Assembly: GCF_030412965.1 (NCBI RefSeq)
Contig: NZ_JAUHJQ010000007.1
Location: 124,001-188,000, forward strand
Length of the DNA stretch: 64,000 nucleotides
Reading direction: 5' to 3'
Source of the DNA: Nocardioides oceani
GTDB taxonomy: Bacteria > Actinomycetota > Actinomycetes > Propionibacteriales > Nocardioidaceae
The stretch's first letter is position 1; each line of letters starts with the position of its first letter. Below the pieces are notes generated by a model, which searched no databases, was not told where the DNA came from, and was given only the letters and a program-made list of their open reading frames with translations. A program made the position numbers and the translations under genes. Shown one piece after another: positions 17,141 to 26,452 of the stretch.

Positions 17141-18013
17141 CTACCGGGACAGTCCGACCGAGGTGCCGGCGAACGCGAGACCGACGAGCACCGCGCCGAG
17201 GTAGACCGAGGTCACCGTCAGCAGCCGCGCGGCCCCCAGGCGGAGGCCGAGCCGCAGCGGCAGGTAGGTCCAGCCGTCCTTGTTGTCGGGCACCAGCCCC
17301 CACAGCGCCCGCAGCACGTGCACCCCGACCCCGAGGAGCGCGAAGAGCACGACGACCAGGACCTCCGGCGGGTTGCCCTCGTGCTGGCCGCCCCAGCCGC
17401 CGTAGGAGAGGTACGCCGGGTAGAGCGCGAACGACGCCGCCCACGGCACCCAGGACAGCAGGCCGCGCCGCAGCACGACGTTGCCGAGCAGGCCGATCGC
17501 GACCGACAGCAGGTAGCAGCTGCCGGCGGTGATCCCCGTCGTGACGGCCAGCGGCACCAGCAGCAGCACCCCGCAGGCGATGGCGAACCACACCGAGCCC
17601 GGCTCGAGCCGGCCCTGGGCGACCGGCTTGCCGGGCAGGTCGTGCCGGGCGTCGCGGCGCCGGTCGACGAGGTCGTTGTGCCAGCCGAGGACCGTCTGCC
17701 CCACCAGCACGGTCAAGAGGACGACGCCGACCTCGCGCAGCTCACGTCCGGCGAGCGCGGCGCACGCGGCGATGCCGACTGCGGTGAGGACCGCCTGCTT
17801 GGGGTGGGCCGCCTGCAGGAGCAGGACGGGCTCGAGGTCGCGCACGCCCCGCCGACGGCGTACGACGGGCGCCGGCGGCTCCTGGGGGGAGCGGTCCTCG
17901 ACCGCGACCGCCGAGGCGCCGCCCGCCACGGTCGCTCCCTCGGTCGTCGCGACCCCTGCCTGATCGGTCCCCGGCGTACCACTTCGCCGCCGGAATCGCT
18001 CCCTCATCGCCAT
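17141..18013 (-). CDS. UbiA-family prenyltransferase-like membrane protein
   Basis: 290 residues with about 8 transmembrane segments after a 55-residue polar N-terminus. The first aspartate-rich motif of UbiA enzymes is present (NDLVDRRRDARHDLPGKP). The second, normally DxxxD, is weaker (VPDNKDGWTY). UbiA proteins condense isoprenoid diphosphates with aromatic or sugar acceptors at the membrane; this acceptor is unknown. An alternative ATG two codons downstream (18007) is possible. It lies 53 bp upstream of the lipoprotein gene on the same strand. Confidence 0.8.
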   Translation of the reverse strand: MAMRERFRRRSGTPGTDQAGVATTEGATVAGGASAVAVEDRSPQEPPAPVVRRRRGVRDLEPVLLLQAAHPKQAVLTAVGIAACAALAGRELREVGVVLLTVLVGQTVLGWHNDLVDRRRDARHDLPGKPVAQGRLEPGSVWFAIACGVLLLVPLAVTTGITAGSCYLLSVAIGLLGNVVLRRGLLSWVPWAASFALYPAYLSYGGWGGQHEGNPPEVLVVVLFALLGVGVHVLRALWGLVPDNKDGWTYLPLRLGLRLGAARLLTVTSVYLGAVLVGLAFAGTSVGLSR

Positions 18014-18188
18014 GTCCGCAGTATCGCCTCCGTCACGTCGGGGAACGGGCGAACCACGCGGTTCACCTGCGGTTTCGTCCTCCGAGACCCCTCCCGCGGA
18101 GGCCCCGCCTGCACATGGACCTGGGGTCTGTCAAGACCGCATTGTGGCTCTGACCTGCGAGAACGTCGATCGGAGTGGTCCAGACGCA

Positions 18189-18224
18189 TGATAAGATGGT
18201 CCCCTAGGAAGGGGTACCTGACAT
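18189..18224 (+). promoter_or_regulatory. carD promoter (extended -10) and leader
   Basis: TGATAAGAT at 18189-18197 is an extended -10 element (TGn plus TAAGAT); no good -35 hexamer is seen at the right distance. The short leader holds a small inverted repeat CCCC-TAGGAA-GGGG (18201-18214) whose right arm provides the AAGGGG ribosome-binding site ahead of ATG 18225, so pairing could mask it. Confidence 0.55.
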
Positions 18225-18710
18225 ATGACTTTCACCGTCGGCGAAACGGTTGTTTACCCGAACCACGGGGCCGCTGTCATCGAGGACATCGAGATGCGGA
18301 CCATCAAGGGCGAGGACCGGCAGTACCTCGTCCTGCGGATCGTCGCCCAGCAGGACCTGGTCGTGCGCGTCCCCGCGTGCAACCTGGACCTGGTCGGCGT
18401 CCGCGACGTCGTGGACAAGGACGGCCTGGACCGCGTGTTCGACGTCCTGCGTGCCGCGCACGTCGAGGAGCCGACCAACTGGTCGCGCCGCTACAAGGCG
18501 AACCTGGAGAAGCTGCACAGCGGCGACGTCATGAAGGTCGCCGAGGTCGTGCGTGACCTGTGGCGTCGCGAGCGTGACCGCGGCCTGTCCGCCGGCGAGA
18601 AGCGGATGCTCGCCAAGGCCCGGCAGATCCTGGTCTCCGAGCTCGCGCTGGCCGAGAAGACCAACGAGGACAAGGCCGAGGCCCTCCTCGACGAGGTGCT
18701 CGCTTCCTGA
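18225..18710 (+). CDS. carD: CarD-family transcriptional regulator
   Basis: 161 residues, within the usual length. The N-terminal RNA-polymerase-interaction domain ([21 protein letters not shown] to about residue 55) is followed by a helical DNA-binding domain containing [14 protein letters not shown] and the wedge-type Trp region. CarD binds the RNA polymerase beta subunit and stabilises open complexes, chiefly at rRNA promoters. Placement ahead of isoprenoid (ispD/ispF) genes is conserved in actinobacteria. It is followed by a strong terminator, so it is probably monocistronic. Confidence 0.95.
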   Translation: MTFTVGETVVYPNHGAAVIEDIEMRTIKGEDRQYLVLRIVAQQDLVVRVPACNLDLVGVRDVVDKDGLDRVFDVLRAAHVEEPTNWSRRYKANLEKLHSGDVMKVAEVVRDLWRRERDRGLSAGEKRMLAKARQILVSELALAEKTNEDKAEALLDEVLAS

Positions 18711-18735
18711 CGCCCCTCGCGCAGCAGTAGTCGAC

Positions 18736-18767
18736 CGAGGCCCCCGGGTGACCACCCGGGGGCCTCG
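18736..18767 (+). terminator. Strong intrinsic-type hairpin after carD
   Basis: Perfect 15-bp arms (CGAGGCCCCCGGGTG and its complement) are separated by only 2 bases. There is no U-tract, as is common for high-GC actinobacterial terminators. It sits 26 bp after the carD stop. Confidence 0.85.
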
Positions 18768-18829
18768 TCGCGTCCGGGCCCGGCCCGCGTCGAGCCGCGT
18801 GGCCGGGCCCGGGGCCTAGGGTCGGGGGC

Positions 18830-19405
18830 GTGGACTTCGACTGGGACGACGAGGACGAGCGGGTCCGGCCGCTGGGGACGGTCGTGGAGTCCGGCCGCGG
18901 CTCCCTGCCCTTCGCGCTGGTGCACGGCGAGGCGCTGGTCGTGGCGGCGTCCTGGGCGCTGGGGGAGGCCGGGGTGACCCTGATCGACGTCGGGACCGAG
19001 TGGTCCGGGCTGGTCGACGCCGGCGCGCCGCTGGTGCTGCACGACGCGCTGTGCCCGATGACCCCCACCGACTTCCTCGTCGCGTGCCTGGAGCGGGCGG
19101 CGGAGCAGGACGTCGTCGTCGTCGGCACCCGCCCGGTCACCGACACGGTCAAGGAGACGGCCGGCGGGTTCGTCGGCGCGACCGTGGACCGGGCCGGCCT
19201 GGTCGCGGTGGCGTCCCCGGTCGTCCTGCCGGCGAGCGTCGTGGCGCGTCTGGACGGGCTGCCGTCACTGGACTTCGTCGAGCTGGTCGAGGACCTGCGG
19301 GCGCGGTTCCCCGTCGAGCTCGCGGACGCGCCGCCCTCGGCGCGCCGGGTGGCCGGGGAGGACGACGTACGCCTCCTCGAGGCGCTGACCACGCCCGAGC
19401 GCTAG
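18830..19405 (+). CDS. IspD-like degenerate cytidylyltransferase-fold protein
   Basis: 191 residues from GTG 18830. The middle resembles Isp[13 protein letters not shown] parallels the HDAARP-type motif, and [13 protein letters not shown]...[12 protein letters not shown] parallels the DTIK and TPQ region. [16 protein letters not shown] resembles the IspD C-terminal end. However, the N-terminal nucleotide-binding AAGxGxR motif and its lysine are absent, and TPQ is replaced by ASP. It occupies the place after carD where ispD sits in many actinobacteria, while the true ispD is convergent with it and overlaps by 4 bases. Probably catalytically inactive; perhaps a partner of IspD. Confidence 0.7.
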   Translation: MDFDWDDEDERVRPLGTVVESGRGSLPFALVHGEALVVAASWALGEAGVTLIDVGTEWSGLVDAGAPLVLHDALCPMTPTDFLVACLERAAEQDVVVVGTRPVTDTVKETAGGFVGATVDRAGLVAVASPVVLPASVVARLDGLPSLDFVELVEDLRARFPVELADAPPSARRVAGEDDVRLLEALTTPER

Positions 19406-20094
19406 AAGCCCTCGCTCACCGCGAGGGCCAGCTCGACGTCCTCGGGGAAGGTGATCTTGAGGTTGCGCGAGGTGCTCGGCACGGCCGCGACCCGGACCGG
19501 GCGGGCCGGGTCGGGGTAGCGCTCGAGGCAGCTGGCGGTGTCGGTGCCCTCGAAGCCGTCGGCGTCGGCACGGCGGTACGCCGCCAGGAGCGCGTCGGCG
19601 CGGAAGGCCTGGGGCGTCTGCACGCCGGACAGCCCGGCCGGCAGCGGACCGCCCGCCACCGACAGCACGCCCGGCACCGGGGCGACCGGGATGGCGCCGC
19701 CGTGCTCCCGGGCGGCGTCCAGCGTCAGGGCGAACAGGTCGGGTCCGGCGAGCGGCCGGGCGCCGTCGTGCACCGCGACGACGTCCACGAGACCGGACTC
19801 GACGTCCGCGGCGAGCGCGCGGAGGGCCTGCCACTCCGAGGCGTGCCGCGAGGCCCCGCCGACGACGAGCCGCACCTCGCGGTCGCCGAGGTGGGGGCCG
19901 ACCGCGTCCGCGACGGCCTGCGCCTCGCCGGCGCGCACGACCAGCACGACCCGGGCCACGTCGTCGAGGGCGAGCGCGTCGCGCACCGACCAGGCGAGCA
20001 CGGCGGCAGGCCCCAGGGGGAGCAGCACCTTGTTCACCTCGGCGCCGACCCGGGTGCCGGCGCCGGCGGCGAGGATCACGACGGCGGCTGGCAC
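19402..20094 (-). CDS. ispD: 2-C-methyl-D-erythritol 4-phosphate cytidylyltransferase
   Basis: 230 residues starting at GTG 20094, chosen because the domain begins at once with [20 protein letters not shown], the CTP-binding loop with its Arg and Lys. Other motifs are [29 protein letters not shown] and [12 protein letters not shown]. It makes CDP-ME in the MEP isoprenoid pathway. Its stop codon overlaps that of the convergent IspD-like gene within the tetranucleotide CTAG. IspF is encoded 1.9 kb away on the same strand. Confidence 0.93.
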   Translation of the reverse strand: MPAAVVILAAGAGTRVGAEVNKVLLPLGPAAVLAWSVRDALALDDVARVVLVVRAGEAQAVADAVGPHLGDREVRLVVGGASRHASEWQALRALAADVESGLVDVVAVHDGARPLAGPDLFALTLDAAREHGGAIPVAPVPGVLSVAGGPLPAGLSGVQTPQAFRADALLAAYRRADADGFEGTDTASCLERYPDPARPVRVAAVPSTSRNLKITFPEDVELALAVSEGF

Positions 20095-20199
20095 GCGGCG
20101 CAGGCTACCGCCCGGGTCCGGGCACCGGTGCACGCAACGATTTACACGGCTGTTGCACGACGAAACCGGGCCAGAACATCGCGGACCTACGTTCGGACG

Positions 20200-20559
20200 G
20201 TGACCCCGCGAGCCGCCCACGACCAGTGGCAGCCGGTCTGCGCCCTCGCCGACCTGGAGGTCGACCGCGCGGCGACCGCGCTGGTCCACGGGCAGGCCAT
20301 CGCGATCTTCCGGCTCGCCGACGACCGGGTCTACGCGCTCGGCAACCACGACCCGTTCGCGAAGGCGTCGGTCATCGCCAAGGGCATCGTCGGTCGCCGC
20401 GGCGATGTCCCGTTCGTCGCGTCGCCGGCGCACCGGCACGCCTTCGACCTGCGCAGCGGCAAGTGCCTCGACGACCCGAGCGCAGCCGTGCCGGCCTACG
20501 ACGTCAAGGTCGTCGACGGCACCGTGCACATCGGCCACCGCAAGGCGGCCGCGGCATGA
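20200..20559 (+). CDS. nirD: Nitrite reductase small subunit NirD
   Basis: 119 residues from GTG 20200. The Rieske-like NirD fold is present ([70 protein letters not shown]). The Cys/His cluster ligands of true Rieske proteins are absent, as normal for NirD. NirD partners NirB for NADH-dependent nitrite reduction in the cytoplasm. No nirB is in this window; the coupled downstream gene resembles a siroheme-pathway chelatase, the cofactor route of NirB. Confidence 0.85.
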   Translation: MTPRAAHDQWQPVCALADLEVDRAATALVHGQAIAIFRLADDRVYALGNHDPFAKASVIAKGIVGRRGDVPFVASPAHRHAFDLRSGKCLDDPSAAVPAYDVKVVDGTVHIGHRKAAAA

Positions 20560-21149
20560 GGACGTTGGTCACCGTCGCCGAGCGGTCCTGCCCGGTCGCG
20601 CGCGAGGTGACCCGACGGGCGGGCGTCGCGCTCGGCGTCCCCGCCGTCGCGACGTGGCCCGCCGACCTGCCGGCGGCGCTGCGCCGCTCCGGCGGGACGC
20701 CGGTGCTGGTCCCGCTGCAGCTCAACGCGGCCGGTGGCTTCGGGCCCACGCTGGGTCCGCACCCGCTCCTCGCCGCGGCCCAGGCGGCCCGCCTGCTCGC
20801 GGCCGGGGTGCGCGCCGGCCGTCCGGTCGTCATGGTCGCCGCCGGGTCCGAGGACCACGACGCCCAGGAACGGCTGGACCGGGCCGCGGCGCTGCTGGCC
20901 GACACCTGGACCGGGCCGGTCCGGCTGGCCACGACGGCCGGCCCCGGCCCGCGCCCCGAGGAGGTGATCGGCCGCGGCACGGTGGTCACGCCGTACGTCC
21001 TGGCCCCGGGCGCGGACGCCGAGGCCCTGCGCGGGCGGGCGGCCGCCGCCGGCGCCGCGGTGGTCGCCGAGCCGATCGGCGCGCACCGGTTCGTGGCCGA
21101 CCTGGTGGCGCGACGGTTCCGCGCCGTCCAGCACTCCGCCGCCGCCTGA
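20556..21149 (+). CDS. Sirohydrochlorin chelatase/CbiX-like protein lacking the metal-binding His
   Basis: 197 residues, ATG overlapping the nirD stop. The fold resembles CbiX-type chelatases: [51 protein letters not shown] and a second half-repeat near [13 protein letters not shown]. The N-terminal GHG-type metal histidine is replaced (TVAERSCP), and the second conserved His after the PLxL strand is also missing. Coupling to nirD suggests a role in siroheme supply or NirB assembly, but chelatase activity is uncertain. Confidence 0.72.
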   Translation: MRTLVTVAERSCPVAREVTRRAGVALGVPAVATWPADLPAALRRSGGTPVLVPLQLNAAGGFGPTLGPHPLLAAAQAARLLAAGVRAGRPVVMVAAGSEDHDAQERLDRAAALLADTWTGPVRLATTAGPGPRPEEVIGRGTVVTPYVLAPGADAEALRGRAAAAGAAVVAEPIGAHRFVADLVARRFRAVQHSAAA

Positions 21150-21160
21150 CCGGCGCGGGC

Positions 21161-22045
21161 TCAGCCCCGGGCGCCCTCGACGAGCGCGACGAGGTGCTCG
21201 GTCACCAGCTCCGGGCGCTCCAGCGGGAGGTAGTGCCCGGCCCCCGGCGCCACGAGCAGCCGCGCCCCCCGGATGCCCCCGGCCAGCCGGCGGGCGTGCG
21301 GCGGGGGCGTGAGCCGGTCGGCGCTGCCGACGAGGACGATCGCGGGGACGTCGTCGTACGCCGCCAGGCCGGCCAACCGCTCGTGCTGCATCAGGTCGCG
21401 GTAGAAGCCCTCCATCGTGGCCGGCGGGCAGCAGATGAGCTGGTCGGTGGCCAGCCCGGCGTCCCGCAGGCGCAGCGGCTCCCCGAAGAGCAGCCGGTTG
21501 ACGACGTACCGCTCGATGGACGGCGTGCGCCGCCGCTCGCGCCGGGTCAGCAGCCGCGCGCGCAGCGCCAGCACGTGCGGGATCGCGCGGCGGGCGGCCG
21601 AGCCGACGTCGGGCAGGCCGAGGGTCACGGTGCCGAGGTCGCCGGAGGACGTCGAGACGAACAGCAGCCCGCGGACGCGGTGCACCAGGTCCGGGCGCGT
21701 CTCGGGCAGCTCCATCAGCGTCATGCCGCCGATCGAGTGCCCGGCGAGCACGAGCGGGCCGTCGGCGGCGTGCGCGTCGACGACCGCGCCGAGGTCGCGC
21801 GCGAGGTCGGCGATGGTGCACGCCTCGAGCGGCGCCTCCTGCGAGCGGCCGTGCCCGCGGGCGTCCCAGGTGACGATCCGCAGGTCGGCGCCGTAGCGGT
21901 CCAGCAGGTCGCGCACCTGGTAGTGCCAGTCCTCCTCGTCGGCGGTCCAGCAGTGGGCGAGCAGCACGGTGACCGCCGCGTCCTCGCGACCGTGAGTGGT
22001 GACGTGGAGGGTGAGCCCGTCGTGGGTGGTGAGCGTGTGCCTCAT
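21161..22045 (-). CDS. Alpha/beta-fold hydrolase
   Basis: 294 residues from ATG 22045, which overlaps the ispF stop (ATGA). The serine nucleophile lies in [15 protein letters not shown], the acid probably in [11 protein letters not shown] and the His in [13 protein letters not shown]. An oxyanion region is at [14 protein letters not shown]. No signal peptide or membrane segment. Substrate unknown; coupling to ispF is positional and gives no metabolic clue. Confidence 0.88.
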   Translation of the reverse strand: MRHTLTTHDGLTLHVTTHGREDAAVTVLLAHCWTADEEDWHYQVRDLLDRYGADLRIVTWDARGHGRSQEAPLEACTIADLARDLGAVVDAHAADGPLVLAGHSIGGMTLMELPETRPDLVHRVRGLLFVSTSSGDLGTVTLGLPDVGSAARRAIPHVLALRARLLTRRERRRTPSIERYVVNRLLFGEPLRLRDAGLATDQLICCPPATMEGFYRDLMQHERLAGLAAYDDVPAIVLVGSADRLTPPPHARRLAGGIRGARLLVAPGAGHYLPLERPELVTEHLVALVEGARG

Positions 22046-22539
22046 GCGCCCGCCCGCACGACCAGCGCCGTGGCGACGGCGGCCACGCCCTCGCCGCGAC
22101 CGGTCAGGCCCAGGCCGTCGGTGGTGGTCGCGGAGACCGTGACCGGCCCGCCCGCGGCGGCGCTGAGCGCGGCCTCGGCCTCGGCCCGGCGGGGACCCAG
22201 CCGCGGCCGGTTGCCGATCACCTGCACCGCGACGTTGCCGACCTCCCACCCGGACGCGCGCACCCGCCGCGCGGTCTCGCCGAGGAGCGCCGCGCCGGAG
22301 GCGCCCGCCCACTCGGGCTCGGAGGTTCCGAAGTTCGAGCCGAGGTCGCCCAGGCCGGCGGCGGAGAGCAGCGCGTCGCAGGCGGCGTGCGCGGCGACGT
22401 CGGCGTCGGAGTGGCCCTCGAGACCCTGCGGCTCGTCGGGCCAGGCGAGGCCGGCCAGGTGCATCGGCACCCCGTCGACGAGGCGGTGGACGTCGGTGCC
22501 GGTCCCGACGCGGATCCCGGCTGCGAGGTTCGGTGGCAC
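22042..22539 (-). CDS. ispF: 2-C-methyl-D-erythritol 2,4-cyclodiphosphate synthase
   Basis: 165 residues from GTG 22539; a TTG at 22560 would add 7 residues. Zinc and substrate motifs are clear: [12 protein letters not shown] with Asp/His ligands, [33 protein letters not shown] and [20 protein letters not shown]. IspF cyclises CDP-ME 2-phosphate in the MEP pathway. Same strand as ispD but separated by the nirD pair on the other strand. Translationally coupled to the hydrolase gene. Confidence 0.94.
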   Translation of the reverse strand: MPPNLAAGIRVGTGTDVHRLVDGVPMHLAGLAWPDEPQGLEGHSDADVAAHAACDALLSAAGLGDLGSNFGTSEPEWAGASGAALLGETARRVRASGWEVGNVAVQVIGNRPRLGPRRAEAEAALSAAAGGPVTVSATTTDGLGLTGRGEGVAAVATALVVRAGA

Positions 22540-22571
22540 GCGGTGATCATGCCTGAGCAAGAATCACCCCC

Positions 22572-24140
22572 GTGCGGACGTCTCGCGGTGCGTGGTCGCT
22601 CGCAGGGCTCGTCGCGGGTGCGGCCGGTCTTGCGACGTCGTACTGCGTCGCCATGGTGATGACGATCCGCGACTCCCCGGTCGTCGCGGTGGTCGAGCAG
22701 ATCATCCGGCTGGTGCCCGGTGGGGTCACCGAGAAGGCGATCCGCCTGCTCGGCTCGCTCGGCAAGCCGCTGCTGGTCCTCCTCGTGCTGGCCGCCCTGG
22801 TGGCGACGTTCGCCTGGGCCGGGCGGCTGGCGAGGCGGTCGTGGTGGCGCCCCGGGGTGGTCTACCTCGTGCTCGCCGCGATCGGCGCCGTCGCCGTGCT
22901 CGCCCAGCGGGGCGCCGGGCCGGTCGACCTGCTGCCGGTCGGCGTCGGCCTGGGCACCTGGGCCGTGGCGCTGCTCGTCCTCGTCGAGCCGCTGCGCCGC
23001 GCGGAGCTGGTCGAGGCCGAGGCGGCCGACCGCGGCCCGGGCGGGGGCGGCGACCTGCCGACGCTGCACCGGCACACGCGGCGCGGCTTCGTGCTGCGTG
23101 CGGGCCTGCTGACCGCGCTCGGGGCGGCGGTGGCAGTCTTCGGGCGCTCGGTCGGCCAGGGTCGGCGCGAGGTCGAGGAGTCGCGCCGGCTGCTCAAGCT
23201 CGACGGGGTCACCGAGGGGCGGGTGCCGGCACGCGCCCGGGTGGACCTGGAGGAGGTCAGCCCGTGGCGCACCGCGAACGAGGACTTCTACCTGATCCAC
23301 ACCGCGCTGGTGGTGCCGGCGATCGCGCCGGCCGACTGGACGCTGCGGATCACCGGCATGGTCGACCGCCCGTTGGAGATCACCTACGCCGACCTGGTCG
23401 CCCGCGAGATCACCCAGTCCTGGGTCACGCTCACCTGCGTCTCCAACGAGGTCGGCGGTGACCTCGTCGGCAACGCCTGGTGGAGCGGCGTGCTGATCGC
23501 CGACCTGCTCGCCGAGGCCGGAGTCCAGGAGGGCGCGGACGCGGTGAAGCAGACCTCCGACGACGGCTGGACCTGCGGCACCCCGCTCGAGGCGCTCACC
23601 GACGACCGCGGCGCGATGCTCGCGGTGGCGATGAACGGGCGTCCGCTGCCGGTCGAGCACGGCTTCCCGGTCCGCACCGTCGTGCCGGGCCTCTACGGCT
23701 ACGTGTCCGCGACCAAGTGGGTGCGCGAGCTGGAGGTGACCCGGTTCGCGGACTTCGAGGCGTACTGGACGGGCAAGGGCTGGGGGGAGCGCGGGCCGAT
23801 CAAGATGGCCTCGCGGGTCGACGTCCCGCCGTCCGGCGCCGAGGTCCCCGCGGGGACCGTGCGGTTCGGCGGGGTCGCGTGGGCGCAGACGACGGGCGTG
23901 GCGGCGGTCGAGGTCGCGGTCGACGGGGGGCCGTGGCTGGCCGCCGAGGTCGCCGACCCCGGCACCGACGACACCTGGGTGCAGTGGGTGGCCGAGGCCG
24001 ACGTCGAGGAGGGGGACCACGTGGTGCGGGTGCGGATGACCGACAAGGAGGGGCTTGTGCAGACCGGGGCCGAGGCCGACGTCCTGCCCGACGGCGCGAC
24101 CGGCTGGCACGAGCGGTCCTTCCGTGCGGTGGAGGCATGA
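22572..24140 (+). CDS. Membrane-bound molybdopterin-dependent oxidoreductase (sulfite oxidase fold)
   Basis: 522 residues from GTG 22572. The first 185 residues contain about five hydrophobic segments with a basic RRGFVLRAG before the last. The rest has a sulfite-oxidase-type Moco domain with the cysteine ligand in WVTLTCVSNEVGGDLVGN, followed by WWSGVLIADLL, DDGWTCGTPLEAL and VEHGFPVRTVVPGLYGY, then a dimerisation-like immunoglobulin domain (about 395-520). The catalytic domain is probably extracytoplasmic. The substrate is unknown; related actinobacterial proteins are annotated as sulfite or nitrate oxidoreductases. It is coupled by ATGA to the next SDR-like gene. Confidence 0.87.
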   Translation: MRTSRGAWSLAGLVAGAAGLATSYCVAMVMTIRDSPVVAVVEQIIRLVPGGVTEKAIRLLGSLGKPLLVLLVLAALVATFAWAGRLARRSWWRPGVVYLVLAAIGAVAVLAQRGAGPVDLLPVGVGLGTWAVALLVLVEPLRRAELVEAEAADRGPGGGGDLPTLHRHTRRGFVLRAGLLTALGAAVAVFGRSVGQGRREVEESRRLLKLDGVTEGRVPARARVDLEEVSPWRTANEDFYLIHTALVVPAIAPADWTLRITGMVDRPLEITYADLVAREITQSWVTLTCVSNEVGGDLVGNAWWSGVLIADLLAEAGVQEGADAVKQTSDDGWTCGTPLEALTDDRGAMLAVAMNGRPLPVEHGFPVRTVVPGLYGYVSATKWVRELEVTRFADFEAYWTGKGWGERGPIKMASRVDVPPSGAEVPAGTVRFGGVAWAQTTGVAAVEVAVDGGPWLAAEVADPGTDDTWVQWVAEADVEEGDHVVRVRMTDKEGLVQTGAEADVLPDGATGWHERSFRAVEA

Positions 24141-24913
24141 CGAATCGGGACTTCGCCGACCGCGCGGGCTGCGCGCTCGTCGTCGGCGGGAGCGGCGGGA
24201 TCGGCCTCGCGGTCGCCCGGATGCTGGCCGCCCGCGGCTCGGCCGTCGCGCTGACCTACCGCTCGCGGCCCGACGCCGCCGAGGCCGCCGTCGACGCGGT
24301 CCGGGCGCACGGGGTGCGGGCCGACGCGCACCGCCTCGACCTGGCCGACCTCGACGCGGCCGCGGAGGTCGTCGACACCGTCGTCGCGGGGCACGGCGGC
24401 CTCCACACGCTGGTGCACGCCGCGGGACCGCACGTGCCTATGACCCACCTGTCCGGGGTCGCGCCGGCCACGATGGCGGCCCAGCTGCACGCGGACGCGG
24501 CCGGCTTCTTCGGCGTCGTCCAGCCGGCCCTGCCCCACCTGCGCGAGGCCGGCGGCTCGGTCGTCGCGGTCACCACCGCCGCGACCAGCCGGTTCCCGGT
24601 CCGCGACGGGCTGTCGTCTGCGCCCAAGGGCGCGGTCGAGGCGATGGTGCGGGCGCTGGCGGTCGAGGAGGGGCGGTACGGCGTCCGCGTCAACGCCGTC
24701 GGGCCCGGCATGCTCACCGACGGCATGGCCGCCAGGCTCATCGGCTCCGGCGAGCTCGACGAGGCCGCGCTCGCCGTCACCCGGCGCAACATCCCGCTGC
24801 GCCGCTTCGGCAGCGCCGACGACGTCGCCGAGGCGGTCTTCTTCCTCGCCTCCGACCGGGCCGGGTTCGTCTCTGGCCAGAAGCTGGACGTCGACGGGGG
24901 CTACTCCGCCTGA
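24137..24913 (+). CDS. SDR-family protein lacking the catalytic tyrosine
   Basis: 258 residues, ATG inside the stop region of the oxidoreductase. The Rossmann motif is GGSGGIGLAVARMLAARG, and the C-terminal DVDGGY ending is typical. The usual NAG is HAAG (94-97), and the active-site YxxxK reads SSAPK (160-164), so Ser160 stands where Tyr should be while Lys164 remains. The family can bind NAD(P)H, but standard reductase chemistry is unlikely. Coupling to the Moco enzyme suggests an accessory role; an error in the sequence cannot be excluded. Confidence 0.82.
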   Translation: MTNRDFADRAGCALVVGGSGGIGLAVARMLAARGSAVALTYRSRPDAAEAAVDAVRAHGVRADAHRLDLADLDAAAEVVDTVVAGHGGLHTLVHAAGPHVPMTHLSGVAPATMAAQLHADAAGFFGVVQPALPHLREAGGSVVAVTTAATSRFPVRDGLSSAPKGAVEAMVRALAVEEGRYGVRVNAVGPGMLTDGMAARLIGSGELDEAALAVTRRNIPLRRFGSADDVAEAVFFLASDRAGFVSGQKLDVDGGYSA

Positions 24914-24924
24914 CGCCTGAGCAG

Positions 24925-25022
24925 CGCCGTCCGAGGAACGAGGACGGCGCGTGGGCGAAGGCGGGTCGAGCAAGCGACGCGACCGAGGAACGAGGTGGCG
25001 CGAGCGGGTCGAGACCGGGTGG
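24925..25022. repeat. Dispersed-repeat remnants between convergent genes
   Basis: CCGAGGAACGAGG occurs at 24931-24943 and 24983-24995, each followed by a GC-box and CGGGTCGAG. This resembles decayed copies of intergenic repeats that carry TCGAC/CTCG motifs, a form also seen at 15640 and in the array at 42089. The rest of the 201-bp gap shows no gene. Confidence 0.55.
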
Positions 25023-25114
25023 GGGACGCAGGGCGGCGGCCACAGCACCCGGCTCCCGGGCTCCCGGGCCGCGACGCCCCTCGGCGAGGAGCCCGCTGCT
25101 CGACTCGCGGTGGA

Positions 25115-26344
25115 CTACCAGGTGCCGTTGGAGGCCGGGAGCGGGTGGGCGTCGTCGTGGATGACGTAGGCGAGCCCGCCGGAGGTGGGCAGCCAGGCCG
25201 ACTCGAACTGGCCGCGGTCGTAGGTGCGCCGGACGCCGGCGTTGGTGGGGGCGGCGGGGTCGTTGACCACCACGTCGCCGGCCTGGGTGAAGCCGACGAT
25301 CACGAGCAGGTGGCCGTTGGTCGCCGAGATCGGCGCGCCGGACAGCTCCCCGCGACCGAACGAGACCGACGCGACGACGGGGATGCCGGCCTTCACGAGC
25401 CGCTCGGCCTCGCGGAGCGAGCGCAGGCGGGTGACGAACGCGTGGCCGGCCAGCGGGGCGGCGTACGCGGTGTTGAAGGGCCAGTTGCCGGTGCCGCGGT
25501 ACGCCGCGTCGTACGTCATCCGCGCGGCGTGGTCGACCCACGGGTCCTGGTGACCGCTGCCGACCCAGGCGCGGTCGGCCGCCGCGGGCAGCGCGTCGTA
25601 GTAGCCCAGCACCATCGAGGTGGACGTCGGCGAGCACCACGCCTCGCCGCCGCCGCCCCACTGCGGGGAGTGGCCCTCGTGGATCATCTGGCTGTAGCGC
25701 GGGACGTCGAGCACCACGCCGCGGGCGACGCCCGGCTTCGACGTCGCGACCTCGCCCGCCGGCAGGCGCGAGGCGACCGCCCCGACGGTGTCGACGACCG
25801 CCTTGGCGGCGGTCCCGGTGCGCCGGGCGAGGGAGACGCGCAGCTGGTAGGACGTCAGGCCGCGCGCCGCCTTCCAGGTGTCGACGGCGACGTCGGCGAG
25901 GTCGTCGCCCTGGCCGCCGACGCTGGTGCGGCGGGTGAACTCGTCGCCGGAGGTCCACCGGCCGAGGACGTCCCAGCTCGACTGCCCGCCGCCGGCGGCG
26001 CGGCCGCGGACCGACACCTCCACCCAGCTGTCCCCGCTGGTGGTCGCCGACCAGGAGCCGATCAGCTCGGTCAGCGCGAAGCCCGGCTCCGTCCACGGCG
26101 AGAGCCAGTGCCCGACGTCGTACGCCGACCCGTCGACCTTCCGCCGGCCCGAGGGTGCCTTGGTCTGGACGAGCGTCCCGCGGGTGACCCGGGTGCCGTC
26201 GAGACGCCCGGAGCGCAGCTCGGCCGGGCTGTCCCACTGGGTGTAGGCGATCGGCCGCGCGGGCGCCGCGGAGGCGGGCGCGGGCACCGCCGCGAGGAGC
26301 GAGCCGGTGAGCACGAGGGGGAGGAGGGGGAGGAGCCGCCGCAT
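25115..26344 (-). CDS. Secreted C39-family (papain-like) peptidase
   Basis: 409 residues from ATG 26344. A Sec signal peptide (about 1-27, ending PASAAPA) is followed by a beta-rich N-terminal domain (about 30-225). The C-terminal peptidase_C39_2 domain has the catalytic Cys in EAWCSPTSTSMVLGYYD, the His in TNGHLLVIVGF and the Asp/Asn in VVVNDPAAP. It is predicted extracellular. Such two-domain proteins are common in Nocardioides and Streptomyces; the substrate is unknown. It is monocistronic, divergent from cysS. Confidence 0.88.
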   Translation of the reverse strand: MRRLLPLLPLVLTGSLLAAVPAPASAAPARPIAYTQWDSPAELRSGRLDGTRVTRGTLVQTKAPSGRRKVDGSAYDVGHWLSPWTEPGFALTELIGSWSATTSGDSWVEVSVRGRAAGGGQSSWDVLGRWTSGDEFTRRTSVGGQGDDLADVAVDTWKAARGLTSYQLRVSLARRTGTAAKAVVDTVGAVASRLPAGEVATSKPGVARGVVLDVPRYSQMIHEGHSPQWGGGGEAWCSPTSTSMVLGYYDALPAAADRAWVGSGHQDPWVDHAARMTYDAAYRGTGNWPFNTAYAAPLAGHAFVTRLRSLREAERLVKAGIPVVASVSFGRGELSGAPISATNGHLLVIVGFTQAGDVVVNDPAAPTNAGVRRTYDRGQFESAWLPTSGGLAYVIHDDAHPLPASNGTW

Positions 26345-26452
26345 GGTGCCACGGTATGTCACACCCGTCCCAGGAGTCACAGGAACGAGTCGGTCCCCGA
26401 GGCGGCCGCCGGGGATGCGGGCCGCGCCCCGCCGCGTCCCTAGACTGGCGGG

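Noticed and set aside
22540-22560. TTG start of ispF at 22560
   Set aside because: The GTG at 22539 gives a protein closer to the usual IspF length; the extra seven residues have no support.
24914-25114. Mobile element in the gap after the SDR gene
   Set aside because: Only short decayed repeat pieces are seen; no transposase, terminal inverted repeats or target-site duplication.
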